Source: an uncultured Emergencia sp.
GTDB lineage: Bacteria > Bacillota > Clostridia > Peptostreptococcales > Anaerovoracaceae
Assembly: GCA_902476665.1 (NCBI GenBank)
Contig: CABSEO010000101.1
Location: forward strand, 1-6,912
Direction of reading: 5' to 3'
Length of the DNA: 6,912 nucleotides
The position numbers and the translations under genes were made by a program. This document shows, one piece after another, positions 5,289-6,912 of the stretch. Numbering within the stretch: position 1 is the first letter of the stretch; each line of letters opens with the position of its first letter. Under the pieces are notes generated by a model. The model was given only the letters and a program-made list of their open reading frames with translations. It ran no database searches and was not told the DNA's origin.

Positions 5289-5852
5289 ATGGACAGAAGA
5301 CAGAAAAAAACAAGAACCGCGATTTTCACCGCTTTCAGTACACTTTTGATGGAAAAAAGCTACAACAGAATCACAGTTCAGGAAATCATTGACACTGCCG
5401 ATGTGGGCAGAACCACCTTTTATACACACTTTGAAACGAAAGACGATTTACTGAAAGCCCTCTGTGAAGAACTCTTTGGCCATATCATCGACAGTGCCAT
5501 GGACTGTACCCATACCCACGGCCTTTACTCTGACGGTACTGCGCCGGAATCAGTTTTCTGTCATCTTTTACAGCATCTGCAGGAAAATGACAACAATATT
5601 CTCGGTCTGCTTTCCGGAGAAAGCCGTGAAATATTTCTGCGATATTTTAAAGACAGTCTCAATGACTTGGTGCGGTCATATTTTGTATCTTATAACAGAA
5701 ACAACAATCTGGATATCCCCCAGGATTTTTTAATCAATCACATATCCGCAAGCTTCGTGGAAATGGTGTTCTGGTGGCTCCGGGACCACATGAAACAGAC
5801 TCCGTCAGAACTTGATCGATATTTTCGGGCAGTTATTGAGCCAGTATTGTAA
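5289..5852 (+). CDS. TetR/AcrR-family transcriptional regulator
   Basis: This 187-residue protein is a one-component ligand-sensing regulator by fold. The N-terminal DNA-binding domain (about 6-53) is typical: TRTAIFTAFSTLLMEKSYNRI, then the helix-turn-helix ITVQEIIDTADVGRTTFYTHF (about 28-48) and KDDLLKAL. The C-terminal ligand domain (about 60-187) is variable but ends like the DhaS-type C-terminal region of Firmicutes regulators (FVEMVFWWLRDHMKQTP, 156-172). The ATG at 5289 is chosen because GGAAAGGA lies five bases upstream; an in-frame TTG at 5235 would add 18 residues unlike the family start and falls inside the palindrome. It is divergent from the P1B ATPase gene, so it probably represses that gene and itself. 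TetR control of a metal pump is less usual than MerR, ArsR or CsoR control, and the ligand cannot be inferred. Confidence 0.9.
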   Translation: MDRRQKKTRTAIFTAFSTLLMEKSYNRITVQEIIDTADVGRTTFYTHFETKDDLLKALCEELFGHIIDSAMDCTHTHGLYSDGTAPESVFCHLLQHLQENDNNILGLLSGESREIFLRYFKDSLNDLVRSYFVSYNRNNNLDIPQDFLINHISASFVEMVFWWLRDHMKQTPSELDRYFRAVIEPVL

Positions 5853-5867
5853 CAGGTTTCTGAATTA

Positions 5868-5918
5868 AAAAAGAGAAAGCGATTCTCATCAGTATAATGA
5901 GTATCGCTTTCTCTTTTT
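5868..5918. terminator. Bidirectional terminator between convergent genes
   Basis: AAAAAGAGAAAGCGAT (5868-5883) is an exact 16-base complement of 5903-5918. One T-T mismatch further in, CTCAT (5885-5889) pairs with ATGAG (5897-5901) around a seven-base loop. Both strands end in a T run, so it should stop the tetR transcript and the convergent minus-strand operon. It abuts the stop codon of the gene ending at 5919. Confidence 0.93.
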
Positions 5919-6554
5919 CTATCTGATTTCTACCAGCACCATGCCGCCTTTTTCGTCAAATCCGGTTTTCCACAGATTATCAAAATCCAGCCACAGACCT
6001 TCTCCATAAGTAGCTGTTTTCACCATCCGCTTTGGTACGTTCTGTTCCTTCGAGCATAAATTATCCTCACCTATTTCCTTATATCCCACTAACAGAAACC
6101 AGTGCCAGACAAAGTCCGCAAGGCTCTTATCCTGATGTCTCAGCATCAGATATGCCACTGGGAGTTCATCGTCTATATGCGATTTTATAGTTTCCCAGGC
6201 ATCCAGCACGTTGACCGTTCCGTCAAATTCATCAAGAATGATCTGCGTATCACCGATATCCGTCAAATAATGTCTGAACCCGTCAGTATACAGATCAGTC
6301 CGGTTGACTCCGTGACTCCTCGGCCGCAGATAGGGCTTCATCCCCTTGCTAAATCTGAGATAATCCTTTTTTGTAATCTGGTAAGCATCGAAAGGATAGA
6401 GATGCGTCAACCCTTTTTTCCGGGCAAGATAGATGCAGATGTCGCAGGCGGTCAGCGCCGCACAGCCACCCAAATGCATCATCGGGTCCCGGCACCAGTC
6501 CTGATTACCTCCAAAAGATTCCCCGATATAAAAATAATCCAGTTCCCGTTTCAT
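5919..6554 (-). CDS. Hypothetical protein resembling papain-like / C39-like cysteine peptidases
   Basis: This 211-residue protein is not recognised as a named family, but its layout recalls C39-like or BtrH-type papain-fold proteins. The N-terminus has GESFGGNQDW (11-20), with Gln18 as a possible oxyanion residue, then HLGGCAALTACDICIYLA (27-44), where Cys31 sits at a helix start like a nucleophile. Much later comes FVWHWFLLVGYKE (148-160), where His151 before a hydrophobic VGY strand matches the catalytic His position, then TATYGEGLWLDFDNLW (180-195) and a final GGMVLVEI, as in C39-like domains. No signal peptide or membrane segment is seen, so it is probably cytoplasmic. The ATG at 6554 is chosen because AGGGGA lies nine bases upstream; a GTG at 6587 has no matching site. 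It follows the Nudix gene by 45 bases on the same strand and is probably co-transcribed. Peptidase, amidase or acyltransferase activity is unproven. Confidence 0.7.
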   Translation of the reverse strand: MKRELDYFYIGESFGGNQDWCRDPMMHLGGCAALTACDICIYLARKKGLTHLYPFDAYQITKKDYLRFSKGMKPYLRPRSHGVNRTDLYTDGFRHYLTDIGDTQIILDEFDGTVNVLDAWETIKSHIDDELPVAYLMLRHQDKSLADFVWHWFLLVGYKEIGEDNLCSKEQNVPKRMVKTATYGEGLWLDFDNLWKTGFDEKGGMVLVEIR

Positions 6555-6599
6555 AACTTCCATTCCCCTGCTTCCAAAGTTTACCACACCAGTGTTCCC

Positions 6600-6912
6600 C
6601 TATTCCTCCGTTGCATCCACGGAACTGAAAGGGTCAGCACGTAGCGCAATATCAAAGATAAGTGCCAGATGACTTTTATGATAAGGCACAAAACCGCCCC
6701 TCTCGATGAGATCATCAATCTCCTTTTCATCTACCCACTTCACCTCTGAAACTTCCTCTTTCTGTAAAGTAAATTCTGTGGCATCCTGTTTCATTTTCAG
6801 AATATAGATATCATCCAGTCCGCCTTCAAATTCTATCGTCAAAATGCGATGCATCAATTTTTCACATCCGGTTATCCCCAGCTCTTCCGCAAGCTCGCGA
6901 GCTGCTCCGAGC
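6600..6912 (-). CDS. Nudix hydrolase, C-terminal part, cut by window edge
   Basis: The minus-strand frame is open from the window edge to the TAG at 6602-6600, giving 103 visible residues. Its first residues include AARELAEELGI, which matches the core of the Nudix box (REUxEExGU) that binds the metal for cleaving nucleoside-diphosphate-linked compounds. The rest is typical of the Nudix C-terminal half: GGLDDIYILKMKQDATEF, LQKEEVSEVKWVDEKEIDDL, then GFVPYHKS. The Gly and first Glu of the box and the N-terminus lie outside the window. The DDIYILK and EVSEVKWV blocks resemble the broad isopentenyl-diphosphate-isomerase-like and (d)NTP-acting Nudix group, so substrate is not assignable. A TTG or ATG near 6857 is not the start, because the Nudix box lies upstream in the same frame. 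The downstream C39-like gene begins 45 bases after its stop. Confidence 0.88.
   Translation of the reverse strand, partial: LGAARELAEELGITGCEKLMHRILTIEFEGGLDDIYILKMKQDATEFTLQKEEVSEVKWVDEKEIDDLIERGGFVPYHKSHLALIFDIALRADPFSSVDATEE

Noticed and set aside
6555..6587. GTG start for the C39-like gene
   Set aside because: The AGGGGA site fits the ATG at 6554 (spacing nine), and the extra 11 residues overlap that site.
6600..6857. Complete 85-residue protein starting at TTG 6857
   Set aside because: The same frame continues upstream to the window edge and contains the Nudix core RELAEELGI, so this is the tail of a larger gene.
1..6912. CRISPR array, insertion sequence, tRNA, prophage or defence system
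   Set aside because: No regularly spaced repeats, transposase or integrase-like frames, tRNA-like cloverleafs or defence-domain proteins were seen on either strand.

Overview
The window looks like an ordinary chromosomal stretch of a low-to-moderate GC Gram-positive anaerobe, most likely a Clostridia / Lachnospiraceae-type gut bacterium. This is an inference from gene content and style: a class II (B12-dependent) ribonucleotide reductase, a solitary ECF vitamin-type S component beside a MocR-type regulator, strong AGGAGG-like ribosome binding sites, consensus sigma-A promoters and U-tailed hairpin terminators. No mobile element, CRISPR array, tRNA or rRNA was seen.

Layout from left to right. 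Bases 1-433 (minus) are the first 144 codons of nrdJ, cut by the window edge. It has a near-consensus promoter with two NrdR-box-like sequences 32 bp apart, a possible second promoter further upstream, and an inverted repeat. Bases 673-1227 (minus) encode an ECF transporter S component, followed by a hairpin and a terminator. It is divergent from 1374-2750 (plus), a MocR/GntR-aminotransferase-type regulator. The two promoters face each other and their -10 elements overlap, which suggests the regulator controls the transporter. The regulator's aminotransferase domain has Ser where the PLP-binding Lys should be.

Bases 2775-3113 are an AT-rich gene-poor gap. Bases 3191-5098 (minus) encode a heavy-metal P1B-type ATPase without an N-terminal metal-binding domain. 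It is divergent from a TetR-family regulator (5289-5852, plus). Their shared upstream region holds an exact 18-bp palindrome inside a longer inverted repeat, the best operator candidate in the window. A very long bidirectional terminator (5868-5918) separates tetR from a convergent minus-strand pair: a Nudix hydrolase (6600 to beyond 6912, N-terminus outside the window) and, 45 nt downstream, a papain/C39-like hypothetical protein (5919-6554).

The window therefore contains two separate regulator/transporter modules (MocR with an ECF S component, TetR with a P1B ATPase), flanked by a nucleotide-metabolism gene and a Nudix/cysteine-peptidase-like pair. No clearly new multi-gene system is visible. 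The most unusual points are the degenerate PLP site of the MocR protein, the non-textbook metal-site motif of the ATPase, and the uncharacterised C39-like protein.
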